A stretch of 64,000 nucleotides of DNA, from contig NZ_CP133267.1 of NCBI RefSeq assembly GCF_030915465.1, positions 4,329,001 to 4,393,000 of the forward strand, in the 5' to 3' direction. A model generated the notes under the pieces. That model was not told the origin of the DNA, made no database searches, and saw only the letters and a list, made by a program, of their open reading frames with translations. The stretch is from Neobacillus sp. PS3-34. Its GTDB lineage: Bacteria > Bacillota > Bacilli > Bacillales > Cytobacillaceae. A program made the translations under genes and the position numbers. Shown here piece after piece: positions 27,447 to 37,455 of the stretch (positions are counted from its first letter, which is position 1; each line of letters begins with the position of its first letter).

Positions 27447-28066
27447 CTTCCATATATCGGTCCCATCTTGGGGATTCCTATCAAAGTCTGCATCCAAAGC
27501 TGCAGCATCGCTATGATATTACAGAGCAATCTTCGTTCCATGGGACAGGAAGAATGGAGAACATTTCAGGGGGGATTTTCCTAGTAAGGCAGCTGTTTAA
27601 ATTAGGTACTAGATACCGGCTGTTTTTTTCTGAGAGGGGGAGTGATGTCCCTTTTACCATCTATAATAATGCCTTTGAAAATGAAGCTGGAGAGAAGTTA
27701 GTGAAATGGAATAGGGAATTTTCCTTTAAAGGTAAAAAACGCTACTTTGATGCTGTCATGCAATTAAATGATAAGCAAAATGAAATCATTGATTACTTTG
27801 GTATACCGCATCTCCTTGTTTCTACCTTAAACTTTCAAGTTGGCAATAAAGGATCTATGATTATTACCTCCAAGAAGCAATGGCTTAATGCGTTCGGCAG
27901 AAAAATTCCCCTACCGAAATTTCTTTACGGAGAGGCGAGAATCATCGAATCCTTTGATGAGAGACGAAACTGTTATTGCGTTAATGTCAATGTAAGCAAT
28001 CCACTGCTAGGTACACTGTTTTCATATCAAGGCTATTTTACAGAAATGGAAAGTGGAAAAAAATGA
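27443..28066 (+). CDS. yndH: DUF4166 domain protein (YndH-like)
   Basis: A 208-aa protein with the DUF4166 pattern: SIYRSHLGDSYQSLHPKLQHRY at the start, the HGTGRM segment and a C-terminal GYF strand. TTG 27443 is chosen because AAGGGGG stands eight bases before it and TTGA overlaps the preceding stop; the frame is open slightly upstream. It lies between the YndG-like and YndJ-like genes and overlaps the next ATG by 4 bp, so the three proteins are translationally coupled. Function unknown. Confidence 0.78.
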   Translation: MTSIYRSHLGDSYQSLHPKLQHRYDITEQSSFHGTGRMENISGGIFLVRQLFKLGTRYRLFFSERGSDVPFTIYNNAFENEAGEKLVKWNREFSFKGKKRYFDAVMQLNDKQNEIIDYFGIPHLLVSTLNFQVGNKGSMIITSKKQWLNAFGRKIPLPKFLYGEARIIESFDERRNCYCVNVNVSNPLLGTLFSYQGYFTEMESGKK

Positions 28067-29687
28067 AACGGAATTTATTATTCGGAATTACCACTTACCT
28101 TTTATATCTAGTTTTCAGCTGGATATACCTTTTTCCGGCAGAAGCATTGCTATTATTTTCAATACTAGTAGTTGTTCCCTTTTCGTTCATGCTGATTGAT
28201 AAGAAAAAGAGGGACCATTCACTTCTTCCGCTAACAGGATGGGTGTGCAGATTTTATCCCTTTGCAGCACTTGGAGCGCTGTTTTCTTTAGTCACTGATG
28301 AATATTTATTTTCTTTATTGTGGCTAGGATTTACCTTTCTAACTGCATTATTCGGACTTTTGAGGTTTGCAGAGAGAGGGCAAGGCTTCTATCTGAATTG
28401 TCAATTGATAGCGGGCTTATGTATTTAAGTTTAGGTGGATTATGGTTTCTTACTTACACTGCACATATTAAGGTGATGGATTTTTCCATTATTACGAACC
28501 TGCTCACAGCGATGCATTTCCATTACTCCGCTTTCATCATTCCAATTCTGGCAGGCTTTCTAGGCAGAAAGCAGTTGAGGTATAAAAAATTATATTCTGC
28601 CGTAACCATTGCCTTGATCTTATCCCCTCTAACCATTGCGGCTGGGATTAGCTTTTCAAGAGCAATTGAATTTACTTCTGTCCTGATTTATCTGGCAGCT
28701 ATTTACGCATATTGTTTTCTGGTTTTCACTACACCATTTCGGAAAAAGCTTGCCAGGATATTTATTTCTATTTCGTCTGCCGTTCTCATGATAACAATTT
28801 GCTTTTCGCTTCTTTACTCATGGGGGAGACTGCAGAATGCTGCTTCTATCTCTATACAGTCGATGATATTTATCCACGGGGCAGTCAATGCTTTTGGGGT
28901 AGTCCTGCCTGCACTGATTGGATGGTTAATAGAAGGAACTGAGGATGGGCTTTCTTCCTTTTACGGAAAACCGATGAGCCGCTTAGTAGGCAATAGGGCG
29001 ATTGGAGGTTCTTTTTTAAAAAAGAAAAAATTAATTGATTCAAATATTTATGATGGCCTTATTAATAGGATGAAGAATTTCGCTTCGGACAAATTTGATG
29101 AAAGTAAACTATCTCCTTTAATTGCCGATTTTTATGAGAATACAAAGAAATATTCGCTAAAAGCCAATATTCGCTGGTCCGTCTGGTTTAAGCCTTTGGC
29201 GTACCTGTATGAAAAAATTAGCCGGCATATTCAGCAAATCCATTTATCCATGGGAGGAGTCTGGGAACCCATGGAAGGGGATATTATCGGCGTAAATTCA
29301 CAAGAAGATGGAAGGAACCATGTAAGGGCATGGATTCGGAAGAATGGCAGGGGTGAGGCGATTTTTGTAGCCCTCTATTCTGAGCACCATCATAGAGGAA
29401 TAACTTATATGAATGTCGCATTGCCGTTGCCATATTCCAATATGACAGGCATACTAAAAATGCAAAATGTCGATAATAATCTTATGTTAACTAGTAAATC
29501 AAATAATGTAGTTGCAGGAGATGAGGGGATATATCTGTTTACACGTTTCTTCACTGTCCGCTTGCCGCTTGCTGAATCATTTTTAATTAAACAAACAAGC
29601 ACTACTACATTATCAGCAAACCACAAGATGTGGATTTTTGGCATTCAATTTCTTGAGATTGAGTATATCATTGAAAAAAGCCACTAA
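28063..29687 (+). CDS. yndJ: YndJ family membrane protein, frameshifted
   Basis: About 541 aa. The first 300 residues contain about nine membrane helices, and the soluble C-terminal part has DIIGVNSQEDGRNHVRAWIRKNGRG and an end rich in beta strands, as in B. subtilis YndJ (about 550 aa). The frame breaks near 28390-28405 (AGAGGGCAAGG context, not a GGCC); one added base joins FAERG to LLSELSIDSGLMYLSLGGLW. It is the last gene of yndGHJ, and its stop overlaps the terminator stem. Role unknown; the neighbours suggest handling of a lipid-like or other hydrophobic ligand. Confidence 0.78.
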
Positions 29688-29706
29688 TGAAAATTAGCGG
29701 CTTTTC
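29674..29706. terminator. Terminator between yndJ and the convergent permease
   Basis: AAAAGCCACTAAT/ATTAGCGGCTTTT stem with a GAAA loop. Confidence 0.8.
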
Positions 29707-29714
29707 AGAGTTTA

Positions 29715-31177
29715 TTAATTCGAAAGATCGCAGTCTTCCAGTTTAACTATTTTTGTTTTCTTAACTAGCTTATATCCCAGCCAAAAGACAAGGAACAATG
29801 GCAGGCCAATATAGGAAACCATGATGCCGTTCCAGTCAATATGATCTCCCATGAAAGCAGAGTAATTTTGACCAAGAATGACAATTCCACAAAGTACAAA
29901 AGCAAATATCGGCCAAAAGGGAAGAACGATGATTTGTATGGAAGTTCATTTAAATCCTTGCCCTGCGCAATAAATGCTTTTCGGAAACGATAATGGCTGA
30001 TCGCAATTCCAAGCCATGCAATGAAACCAGACATTCCAGAAGCATTTAACAGCCATACGTAAACCGTACCTTCCCCGTATAAGGAAGCAAGAAAAGCAAT
30101 TGTACCCACGAGTGTGGTTACAATCAAGGCGTTTACAGGGACACCGTTTTTATTTAATTTACCAAGGAATTTAGGCGCCCATCCTTCACGCGCCAGATCC
30201 CACAGCATTCTGGTAGAAGCATACATACCAGAATTTCCTGCAGATAATACAGCTGTTAAAATGATTGCATTCATAACAGAGGCTGCAAAGGCAATGCCTG
30301 CTTTTTGAAATACAATTGTAAACGGACTTACTGTTACTTCTCCACTGGCAAGATTTGCGTTTGTATAAGGAATAAGAAGTCCGATAACGAGAATGGCAAG
30401 CACATAAAACAATAGAATGCGCCAGAAAACTTGCTTTACAGCACGAGGAATGTTTTTCGAAGGATCCTCTGTCTCTCCTGCAGCCACACCCAATAGCTCA
30501 GTACCCTGGAAAGAGAATCCAGCCGCCATAAAAATGCCCAGCATGGTCATGAACCCTCCATGGAAAGGGGCATCCCCAAGCGTAAAATTCTTAAATCCAA
30601 CCGCACTGTCTCCCATTATTCCAAAAATCGTTAAAAAGCCGAAAATAATAAAAATGATAACAGTTATTACTTTGATGAGTGAAAACCAATATTCCGCTTC
30701 TCCAAAACCTTTAACAGACAGGTAGTTCAATAAGAACATAATAACCAGGAAAATACTGCTCCAAATAATAGAAGGTGTATGAGGGAACCAAAACTTCATA
30801 ATAATCGTAACAGCCGACAGTTCTGCCGCAATGGTTATTGCCCAGTTATACCAATAATTCCAGCCAAGCGCGAACCCTAAAGATGGATCAACAAATTTCG
30901 TAGCATACGTACTGAAGCTTCCTGCTACAGGCATATATGCAGCCATTTCAGCAAGGCTTGTCATTAAAAAGTAAACCATGATTCCAATCAGGACATAGGA
31001 TAAAAGGGCACCTCCAGGACCAGCAGTATGGATTGCACCACCGCTCGCTAAAAATAAGCCTGTACCAATGGTGCCGCCAAGCGAAATCATCGTCAGGTGG
31101 CGAGCTTTAAGGGATCGCTTTAATCCGGAAGGTTCTTTTGTTCCATGATTTTTTTCTCTGTGATGTGTTGTTTGCAT
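29715..31177 (-). CDS. Lysine permease, amino acid-polyamine-cation superfamily, frameshifted
   Basis: A 12-helix amino acid transporter of the AAT/LysP type, restored length about 487 aa. Helix 1 carries MISLGGTIGTGLFLASG, and the AGFSFQGTELLGVAAGETEDP segment is typical. The lysine riboswitch in front makes lysine the likely substrate. The frame breaks at GGCC 29911-29914 near the C-terminus; one added C extends the protein through GPIFAFVLCGIVILGQNY to a TAA at 29715-29717. As given, the last two helices read out of frame. Confidence 0.9.
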
Positions 31178-31222
31178 TTGATAATTACTCCTTTTTTAAT
31201 ATTTTTGGAAGGAGAAGGAAAT

Positions 31223-31495
31223 AAAAAAATGCCCTCGAAGCAGATTCGACGGCATTATCAATATCCCGCATCATACCTTCCGAAAGATAGCTCAACACGT
31301 TTGACTGGTAAGGTAAAAACGTGACAGTTCTGTTCCTGTTCGGAAACAGCCCCAGCATGCCTTGAGAGAACAAGAACACACTTCGGCAGCTTTTCCTTTC
31401 AACCGGAGTCTAAGGTTATCTCTAAACCTCGTACGATTTACTATTAAAAGCCGCGACCTCTACCTCATCGGTTGGATGAGGATTTGCTATATTTA
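31223..31495 (-). promoter_or_regulatory. Lysine riboswitch (L-box) with terminator
   Basis: The minus strand shows the L-box core GAGGTAGAGGTCGCG (complement of 31451-31465), the later AAAGCTGCCGAAG and GCTGGGGCTG segments, and then a terminator (AATGCCGTCGAA/TTCGAGGGCATT plus T7, 31223-31257). Lysine binding should stop transcription of the permease. Confidence 0.95.
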
Positions 31496-31511
31496 ATTGA
31501 TATAGTTTTAA

Positions 31512-31539
31512 ATTATAAGGAAATAATAATAAAAGTCAA
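31512..31539 (-). promoter_or_regulatory. Promoter of the lysine permease
   Basis: On the minus strand TTGACT (31539-31534) and TATAAT (31517-31512) with a 16-bp spacer, just upstream of the L-box. From here to 31706 nothing else is seen apart from the next gene's AT-rich promoter region. Confidence 0.75.
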
Positions 31540-31706
31540 TCCGTATTTTGAAGTGTTGTATAATCATTCATACACCTGTAAAAAAATACAATCTCTAAAT
31601 AACAGATAACTTTAAATTATTGTAAAAAACTATTATATTTACAAGGAGATGGAGAATCTGTATCATTTTTTAAAGATATATTTGTATGTTTGAGGAGGAC
31701 ACTTTG

Positions 31707-32522
31707 ATGCGGATTCTTGGATTATTTGTTGGATCCTTGATCATTGTAATTGCGTTTAATCTGTTTTTAATTCCACACAAAGTAATGAGCAGCGGCATGA
31801 GCGGAGTGTCGATGATATTGGCGATGGTGACACCCATCAATACCGGACTTGCAAATTTTCTGTTGAACTTCCCATTGCTGGTTATTGGCTTTTGGAAGCT
31901 GGGAAAGAAATTTATTGGCAATACGATTTTATCTGTTTTGGTTATATCAATTGGACTTTATTTAGTACCGGTCCAAGGAATTGTACATGATAAAATTCTT
32001 TCGTCTATTTTCGGTGGTGCTTTGACAGGGCTGGGTGTTGGTATTGTTTTCAGGGGATCGGGATCAACGGGAGGCTTTGATATCATCGGAATGATTGTTT
32101 CAAGGAAAAGTGATTTCCCGCTTGGTGCACTGCTTTCCGGGATGAATGCAGTAGTGATTGTCGTCAGCGGCTTTCTCTTTGATTGGGATTCGGCGCTTTA
32201 TACGCTCGTATCGATTTTTGTGACTGGAAAGGTAGTTGATGCGGTTTACACGCATCATGTTAAGCTGACATTGATGATAATAACAGAAAAGGGTGAAGAA
32301 ATGCGTCAGCATTTTCTAACCAATGTTTATCGTGGGCTGACTGTCATGAATGGAGTGGGCGGATACTCGAATGAACAGCGCAGCATCCTTATTGCAGTAA
32401 TTTCTCGCTACGAGCTTGCTGAAGTAAAAAGGCTGATTGCAGAAGTCGATCCGTCAGCATTTGTAAATATAACAGAAACTATTGAAGTCATGGGATTATT
32501 TCATCGTCCAAGCCATAATTAA
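31707..32522 (+). CDS. YitT family membrane protein (DUF2179 C-terminus)
   Basis: About 271 aa: five or six membrane helices (IPHKVMSSGMSGVSMIL, RGSGSTGGFDIIGMIVSRK motifs) followed by a cytosolic DUF2179 ferredoxin-like domain (VYRGLTVMNGVGGYSNEQRSILIAVISRYE). The ATG at 31707 is chosen because the GAGGAGG site lies inside the extension that the upstream ATG would add. Bacillus genomes carry several YitT paralogs of unknown function. Single gene with a strong terminator. Confidence 0.88.
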   Translation: MRILGLFVGSLIIVIAFNLFLIPHKVMSSGMSGVSMILAMVTPINTGLANFLLNFPLLVIGFWKLGKKFIGNTILSVLVISIGLYLVPVQGIVHDKILSSIFGGALTGLGVGIVFRGSGSTGGFDIIGMIVSRKSDFPLGALLSGMNAVVIVVSGFLFDWDSALYTLVSIFVTGKVVDAVYTHHVKLTLMIITEKGEEMRQHFLTNVYRGLTVMNGVGGYSNEQRSILIAVISRYELAEVKRLIAEVDPSAFVNITETIEVMGLFHRPSHN

Positions 32523-32552
32523 GAAAGAGCAAAGGTGCTCTTTCTTTTTTTT
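32522..32552 (+). terminator. Rho-independent terminator
   Basis: AGAAAGAGCA/TGCTCTTTCT with an AAGG loop and a T8 run. Confidence 0.92.
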
Positions 32553-32664
32553 GGCTTAATTAACCTAACCCATCTTCTCAGAAGGGTTGACAAAATGGGT
32601 AAATAAACCAATGATTAATATGTGTAATATGTTTATTTGGTTGCTTTAAAAAGGAGAGGTTCTT

Positions 32665-32907
32665 GTGTTTATAAATTTTTCAAAACAACAGAAAGATCAA
32701 ATGCTTTCTGATATACAAAGGTTTTTCTATGAAGAAAGAGATGAGGAGATTGGAATCCTTGCTGCAGAAAACGTGCTGGAATTTTTCAAAAAGCATATAC
32801 GCCCTCATTTTTATAATGAAGGGATAAGAGATTCAAAGAAGATGATTGATGAAAAGCTCGGTACATTAGAAGAAGACTTTTATTTACTTGAAAGACCGGT
32901 AAAATAG
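32665..32907 (+). CDS. DUF2164 family protein
   Basis: An 80-aa protein matching DUF2164: FSKQQKDQMLSDIQRFFYEERDEEIG, AAENVLEFFKKHI and the terminal LEEDFYLLERPV. It is all-helical and acidic. The start is GTG behind AAAAGGAGAGG. No function is known for the family; some carry it near housekeeping genes. Confidence 0.8.
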   Translation: MFINFSKQQKDQMLSDIQRFFYEERDEEIGILAAENVLEFFKKHIRPHFYNEGIRDSKKMIDEKLGTLEEDFYLLERPVK

Positions 32908-33028
32908 CGAAGAAAAACCGAGTGTAAATTATTCATTAGTTTTTAACGGTAAAGATGTTTTAACTTTAAAAAGCAGGGTATATATATTTAGTTAATAATA
33001 TAGATACATAGGTAAAAGGGAGTTTGGA

Positions 33029-33787
33029 ATGAGAATTTTCAACAGATCAATTTTTATCGCCTTGGCTGCTGTCAGCCTTGCCATTTTTGGATGGAAAACA
33101 ATTAACACCTACGGCTTTACCTCTAAATTTGCAAGCAAAGAATATGCCCGACAAGAAAACTTAGAGAAGAAATTACTTGCTCTTGAAGCAAAACAGCTTC
33201 CACCTTTACCGGATCACGCCATGCTGGATGTACCCTTAATTAAGCAGATGGATGCTCCAAGGCTTTATAATGGGTGCGAGGTAACAAGCCTCACGATGGT
33301 ATTAAATTACCATGGTTATAAAGTTTCAAAAAATGAGCTGGCAAAAAAAATTAATAGAGTTCCCCTAAATATGCCGCCAAACCTGAAGGGAAATCCAAAC
33401 GAAGGCTTTGTCGGAAATATGGAGGACGGTCCTGGACTTGGTGTTTTTCATGGTCCAATTGTCGAATTGGCTAAAAAGTACGCTGGAGATAGAGTAGTAG
33501 ATTTAACGAACCAGCCATTTTCAAAGATTTTAAATAAAGTGGCCCACGGAAATCCAGTCTGGATTATTACAACGACAAGATTTGCACCGGTTTCGTTATT
33601 TCAGAAATGGAATACACCTCAGGGTACAATTGAAATTACGTTTAGCCAGCACAGCGTGGTGATTACAGGATACGATAAAGATTATATCTATATTAATGAT
33701 CCGTACGGTTTTAAAAACAGAAAACTAAACCGTGATAATTTCATCAAAGCCTGGGAACAAATGGGGAAGCAGGCAGTATCCCTATAA
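33029..33787 (+). CDS. C39-family cysteine peptidase-like protein, exported
   Basis: A 252-aa protein with an N-terminal signal/anchor (IFIALAAVSLAIFGW) and a papain-like C39 domain. The catalytic Cys is in NGCEVTSLTMVLNYHG (about residue 83), the His in FSQHSVVITGYD and the Asp/Asn in YINDPYG. Members of this group act outside the cell, possibly on wall peptides or other proteins; unlike bacteriocin-processing C39 domains it is not fused to an ABC transporter. Single gene behind AAAGGGAG. Confidence 0.85.
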   Translation: MRIFNRSIFIALAAVSLAIFGWKTINTYGFTSKFASKEYARQENLEKKLLALEAKQLPPLPDHAMLDVPLIKQMDAPRLYNGCEVTSLTMVLNYHGYKVSKNELAKKINRVPLNMPPNLKGNPNEGFVGNMEDGPGLGVFHGPIVELAKKYAGDRVVDLTNQPFSKILNKVAHGNPVWIITTTRFAPVSLFQKWNTPQGTIEITFSQHSVVITGYDKDYIYINDPYGFKNRKLNRDNFIKAWEQMGKQAVSL

Positions 33788-33807
33788 TTTCATACTAATC
33801 ACTAATG

Positions 33808-33836
33808 GAAAAAAGCCCTAAAATGGGTTTTTTTTC
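33808..33836 (+). terminator. Terminator of the C39 gene
   Basis: AAAAAAGCCC/GGGTTTTTTTT stem with a 6-nt loop. Confidence 0.7.
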
Positions 33837-33917
33837 ATTTTTACTTAACCGGTGCTTCTTCAGGGAATTTAATAAAAGTATAACAAAATTCTTTTCTTAT
33901 TAATTTGAGATTTAAAA

Positions 33918-33945
33918 TAAATAAAACGCCGCTTTATTGCGGCGC
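33918..33945 (-). terminator. Terminator of the PPOX gene
   Basis: On the minus strand GCGCCGC/GCGGCG around AATAAA, then TTTTATTT. Confidence 0.85.
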
Positions 33946-33950
33946 TAATA

Positions 33951-34373
33951 CTATAGTTCGAGACAATCTGGTTTTTTTCCTTCATTATTCATCAATCTTA
34001 TTTGTGTGGGTGCAATGGAAAGAATAATATAGTTCGGATCATCCGGACCTTTAAACCAATGTTCAAATTCCTCGTTCCAAAGCTTCCTTTTTAAATCGTT
34101 TGATTCGTTAATTGAAGCTTTCCCTTCAATTTCCAGAAATGAATCTCCTAAGCCTTCGCCTTCATAGCCAATTAAAATATGGACATATGGATTTTTTTCA
34201 ATTTCTTCTACCTTATGAGTCTCTTTGCTTGTAGCAGTATAAAGATTCAATTCATCGTGAAAAAATGTCATATAACGTGAATGAGGTTTATTGTATTGAA
34301 CAGTTGCCATCGTACCCAATTTATTTTTATCCAAGATTTTAAGCGCTTTTTCCTTCATTTCCTGCTGGTCCAT
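33951..34373 (-). CDS. Pyridoxamine 5'-phosphate oxidase-like general stress protein (YdaG-like)
   Basis: A 140-aa FMN-binding split-barrel protein. The opening KALKILDKNKLGTMATVQYNKPHSRYMTF and the ending IAPTQIRLMNN match the general stress protein 26 group, of which B. subtilis YdaG is a member. Full pyridoxamine oxidase residues are not evident, so it probably binds flavin or another cofactor. GGAGTG precedes the ATG. The SigB-like promoter in front fits a general stress gene. Divergent from sigX. Confidence 0.85.
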   Translation of the reverse strand: MDQQEMKEKALKILDKNKLGTMATVQYNKPHSRYMTFFHDELNLYTATSKETHKVEEIEKNPYVHILIGYEGEGLGDSFLEIEGKASINESNDLKRKLWNEEFEHWFKGPDDPNYIILSIAPTQIRLMNNEGKKPDCLEL

Positions 34374-34405
34374 TGTACCACTCCTTCATAATTTATCCTT
34401 CCTAT

Positions 34406-34431
34406 TATTCCTCTAATTTGTAGGTCTAAAC
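34406..34431 (-). promoter_or_regulatory. Candidate SigB promoter
   Basis: On the minus strand GTTTAG (34431-34426) and GGAATA (34411-34406) with a 14-bp spacer, close to the SigB consensus GTTTaa/GGGWAt, about 33 bp upstream of the general-stress gene. Confidence 0.6.
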
Positions 34432-34493
34432 AAATTTTTCTGAACTGGCATTCCCTAATGTTTTGCTGGTTTTTTGGGTTGTTTTAGTAAATC

Positions 34494-34520
34494 TGTAACT
34501 TTTAAGTAAAATCAAGCGAC
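34494..34520 (+). promoter_or_regulatory. ECF (SigX-type) autoregulatory promoter
   Basis: TGTAAC (34494-34499), a 17-bp spacer and CGAC (34517-34520) match the SigX/SigW class consensus, directly upstream of sigX-rsiX. Confidence 0.8.
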
Positions 34521-34536
34521 ATAATACTTTGATAGG

Positions 34537-35099
34537 ATGGTGAGCAATTTGTATGAAAAGTTTCAGGAACTTTATGAAAAATACCATGAGGATCTCTTTT
34601 CCTTTTTATATTATTTGGTAAACAATCACGAACTGGCCAGGATCTGGCTCAGGAGGTTTATATAAAGGTTTTGAAATCTTATGAAAATTTTAAAGGGAAC
34701 AGCAGCGAAAGAACTTGGCTTTTTTCAATCGCAAGAAACACCGCAGTCGATTATTTCCGTAAACAGGCTGGGTGGAAAAAAAGGATTTTTAGTTCATTTG
34801 ACTGGGCTAATCAGGAATTAGTTGATCCTGCCCCATTGCCAGAAGAAATTGCTCAAAAAAGCGAACAGGCTAAAAGCTTATATTTATGTCTGGAAAAATG
34901 TTCGATTGATCAAAAGATGGTTTTAGTACTTCGTTACCTTCAAACCATGTCAATTAGCGAAACAGCTTCCGCCCTGGGCTGGTCAGAAAGCAAGGTGAAG
35001 ACTACCCAGCATAGAGCGTTAAAAAAGGTTAAAGGATTATTGGAAGAAATCAGCAGGAGGGAGGAACATAGATATGATCAGCAAAAAATGTTCAGATAA
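34537..35099 (+). CDS. sigX: ECF RNA polymerase sigma factor SigX, frameshifted
   Basis: An extracytoplasmic-function sigma factor of about 183-187 aa. Region 2 reads LYEKFQELYEKYHEDLFSFLYYL, then LAQDLAQEVYIKVLKSYENFKG after correction; region 4 is ISETASALGWSESKVKTTQHRALKKVK. The frame breaks at GGCC 34635-34638 and one added C restores region 2. The start is ATG 34537 or TTG 34549. It is followed, with a 26-bp overlap, by an RsiX-like anti-sigma gene, which identifies it as SigX. In B. subtilis SigX controls cell-envelope modification genes such as dltA and pssA. Confidence 0.9.
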
Positions 35100-36204
35100 A
35101 AATCTGGAATACCTTCTAAAACAAATGCCGCCCATCCAGGACAAACGACCATCACAAATAATCTACCGCAATATTCAGCTAGTTCTGGCTAAAAAACAGA
35201 AAAGAAAAAGAGTAATCCCTATTCTGGCCGCTGCAGCTGCCTTCTCCATTCTGCTAATCCTTACACCTGCTCTTTTTCAAGAGGTCAGCCTATCCGGTCA
35301 TACAAACAAAAAAGAGAATTATCCTATTCTTCAAGAATATTCCCAAAAACATAAAGATCGACCCACCAGGAGTGAAACCAATATCATAACCAAGGTAAAA
35401 AAAGACCAGGATATCCTTATATTTGGTGTTCCAGATCAACAAGGTCAAAATGTAATACCGTTAAGCTTGATAATAAAAAAGCAGGATATCCCCTATGTCG
35501 AGCTGCTATATGAATACAAAGGGGAGTTTGAACCAAGAAAATTGGGGCTTGGTCACTATTTTTTAACTGATTTTAATCTCAAGGAGGGTAAAGGCAAAGA
35601 TATTCTGATTGATGTCCCGGAAAAAAACGATATAAATCTTGGCAGTGTCTATAATAATATTTTTAATCAGTCTGTATTTGAATCCTTCCGCGGATCAGGT
35701 TATATGAATGCTCAATATTTTACAGGTGGGAAACGGGGGATTTTGTTTGGGGAAATGGCTGAACCTGAAAACGGGATATCGCTTTCCGGATACGAAAACA
35801 AAGGGTATTTAATTTTTCAGAAGGATAAAGATGCACCTGAATTTTTAGCCCCATCACCTTTTAATTCCAAAAGTTTTTATGCTGCGTTAATGGACATGCG
35901 CAAAAGTAAGGAGGAATGGCACCTTCAATCTTCTATTCCGGAAAATGTAGCAATAGAAAAATCCGTAGGGAATGAGAAATTGAAACAAGTAGTGGTTTTC
36001 TTTAAAAAAGGTACTGAATTGGAGGATATCCCGAAAAATCGGCTGATGTTTGAAGCAATTATGTTGGCCGCAAAGGAGTTCGGCTACCAGTCAATCAGTT
36101 TTGAAGGTATCAAGAAACCACAAAGGATTGGAAATATACAGCTGCACAAGAAGAACAAAGTACCACTTGCACCTAATCCTATTAACGAAGTCATTGTCAA
36201 TTAA
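35074..36204 (+). CDS. rsiX: Anti-sigma-X factor RsiX-like
   Basis: A 376-aa single-pass membrane protein. The N-terminal 50 residues face the cytosol and would bind SigX, the helix is VIPILAAAAAFSILLILTPALF (about residues 47-68), and the rest is extracytoplasmic with a GerMN-like repeat. The C-terminal pattern MFEAIMLAAKEFGYQSISFEG...PLAPNPIN closely follows B. subtilis RsiX. The ATG lies behind GGAGGAAC inside the 3' end of sigX, so the two are translationally coupled. Confidence 0.88.
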   Translation: MISKKCSDKNLEYLLKQMPPIQDKRPSQIIYRNIQLVLAKKQKRKRVIPILAAAAAFSILLILTPALFQEVSLSGHTNKKENYPILQEYSQKHKDRPTRSETNIITKVKKDQDILIFGVPDQQGQNVIPLSLIIKKQDIPYVELLYEYKGEFEPRKLGLGHYFLTDFNLKEGKGKDILIDVPEKNDINLGSVYNNIFNQSVFESFRGSGYMNAQYFTGGKRGILFGEMAEPENGISLSGYENKGYLIFQKDKDAPEFLAPSPFNSKSFYAALMDMRKSKEEWHLQSSIPENVAIEKSVGNEKLKQVVVFFKKGTELEDIPKNRLMFEAIMLAAKEFGYQSISFEGIKKPQRIGNIQLHKKNKVPLAPNPINEVIVN

Positions 36205-36316
36205 TTACCTTCATAACATGTGGAAATTACTTTTAATGTGATTCATATTTTTAAAATGTGGTAGTATGAAAGGGTAATGGATCATGGAACTACTTTATTA
36301 GATTAGGATGATATAG

Positions 36317-37002
36317 ATGAGCAAAGATATTAAAATCGGCCTCTTATTAGACGTAGAAACAACAGGTTTAAGGCGGGCGCCGATGAGGTAATTGAGTTAG
36401 GTATTATTCAATTTACATATCATAAGGATACCGGAGAATTTTTGGACATTTTGGATGAGCAATCATTTTTGCGTGAGCCTCTATCCAGAACAGCAAAAAC
36501 AAATTACCCGAGTGCCTTTCGGATTCACGGCATCCCATATAGCCATGTGGAGGGTAAAACATTTGATGATCAAAAGGTCAGAGAGCTGCTAAATCAAGCG
36601 GACTCAGTCTTTGCCCACAACGCTTCATTTGACCGCAGCTTTATGTTCCATATGTATCCTGAAATTAATGAGCTTAAATGGTACTGCACGATGCGCAATG
36701 TGGCCTGGAAATCATATGGATTCGCGAACAGTAAGCTTCTTACTCTAGTTGAAGCACATAATATCACAAATTATCAATCCCATAGGGCAATGGATGATAT
36801 CAAACTACTTATGCAGCTTTTAAAAACACAGGCTCCTTCAGGTAATCTTTATTTAAAAGAGGTAGTTTCAAAGCGACCGATGCGTAAATATGAACCTGCT
36901 TCCAGCAAAAAACGAAGCAGCTGGGAAACTGAAATATTAAAAAAATCTACTGATGAAACGGCATCTGCATCCGAATGGAGCAATTTTAAGAGTAAAAATT
37001 AA
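36317..37002 (+). CDS. DnaQ-like 3'-5' exonuclease (DEDDh), frameshifted
   Basis: About 228 aa with the ribonuclease-H-like exonuclease fold. Exo I is LLLDVETTGL, Exo II is FAHNASFDRSFM, and Exo III has HRAMDDIKLLMQLL, giving the D-E-D-D-h catalytic set. The frame breaks near 36372-36382 (AGGCGGGCGCCG context); one added base joins DVETTGLR to GADEVIELGIIQF. It is not part of PolC; it resembles stand-alone exonucleases that trim DNA or RNA. ATG 36317 has AGGATG upstream. The C-terminal tail is basic and serine-rich. Confidence 0.8.
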
Positions 37003-37080
37003 TCTATACAAATGGAAGATTTGAAACTAATGAGCTTCCTTTACGTAAATATTATAACTTTATTTGAAAGGAGAATGACG

Positions 37081-37284
37081 ATGACTCAAAAAGGATGTAT
37101 GAAATGCGGCAGCATGGATGCAGCCCAAAAAGAGGTTGCCATGACAGGAACAGGACTCTCAAAATTGCTTGATGTACAAAACAATAAATTCCTTGTGGTT
37201 TATTGCAAAAAATGCGGATACTCTGAATTCTATAAAAAGGATTCGTCCCTAGCTGGAAATATCCTCGATTTATTTTTAGGATAA
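37081..37284 (+). CDS. Zinc-ribbon protein, 67 aa
   Basis: A small protein with two CxxC knuckles (CMKCGS and CKKCGY) that would bind one zinc ion, followed by a short hydrophobic tail (AGNILDLFLG). The frame is open upstream, but ATG 37081 has AAAGGAG seven bases before it and fits the domain. Likely a nucleic-acid-binding or scaffold protein; families of this type in Bacillus are uncharacterised. Confidence 0.75.
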   Translation: MTQKGCMKCGSMDAAQKEVAMTGTGLSKLLDVQNNKFLVVYCKKCGYSEFYKKDSSLAGNILDLFLG

Positions 37285-37296
37285 TGAAAACTCTTT

Positions 37297-37328
37297 AAAC
37301 AATACCTGAGAGATGGTATTGTTTTTTT
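37297..37328 (+). terminator. Rho-independent terminator
   Basis: AAACAATACC/GGTATTGTTT with an 8-nt loop and a T run. Confidence 0.88.
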
Positions 37329-37455
37329 ATTTTTGGCAATCCTGACGAATTTTTATTTTATACTTGGCAGCTTGTGCTGCAATGCCCTTTTTACATACAT
37401 TTTCCGCCAAAGATCCATACTAATTAACAAATGCGATAAAGGTGAGGGATGGGTT

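Noticed and set aside
30114..30725. Frames antisense to the lysine permease
   Set aside because: They are by-products of the permease's own codon pattern; the riboswitch and promoter support the leftward gene only.
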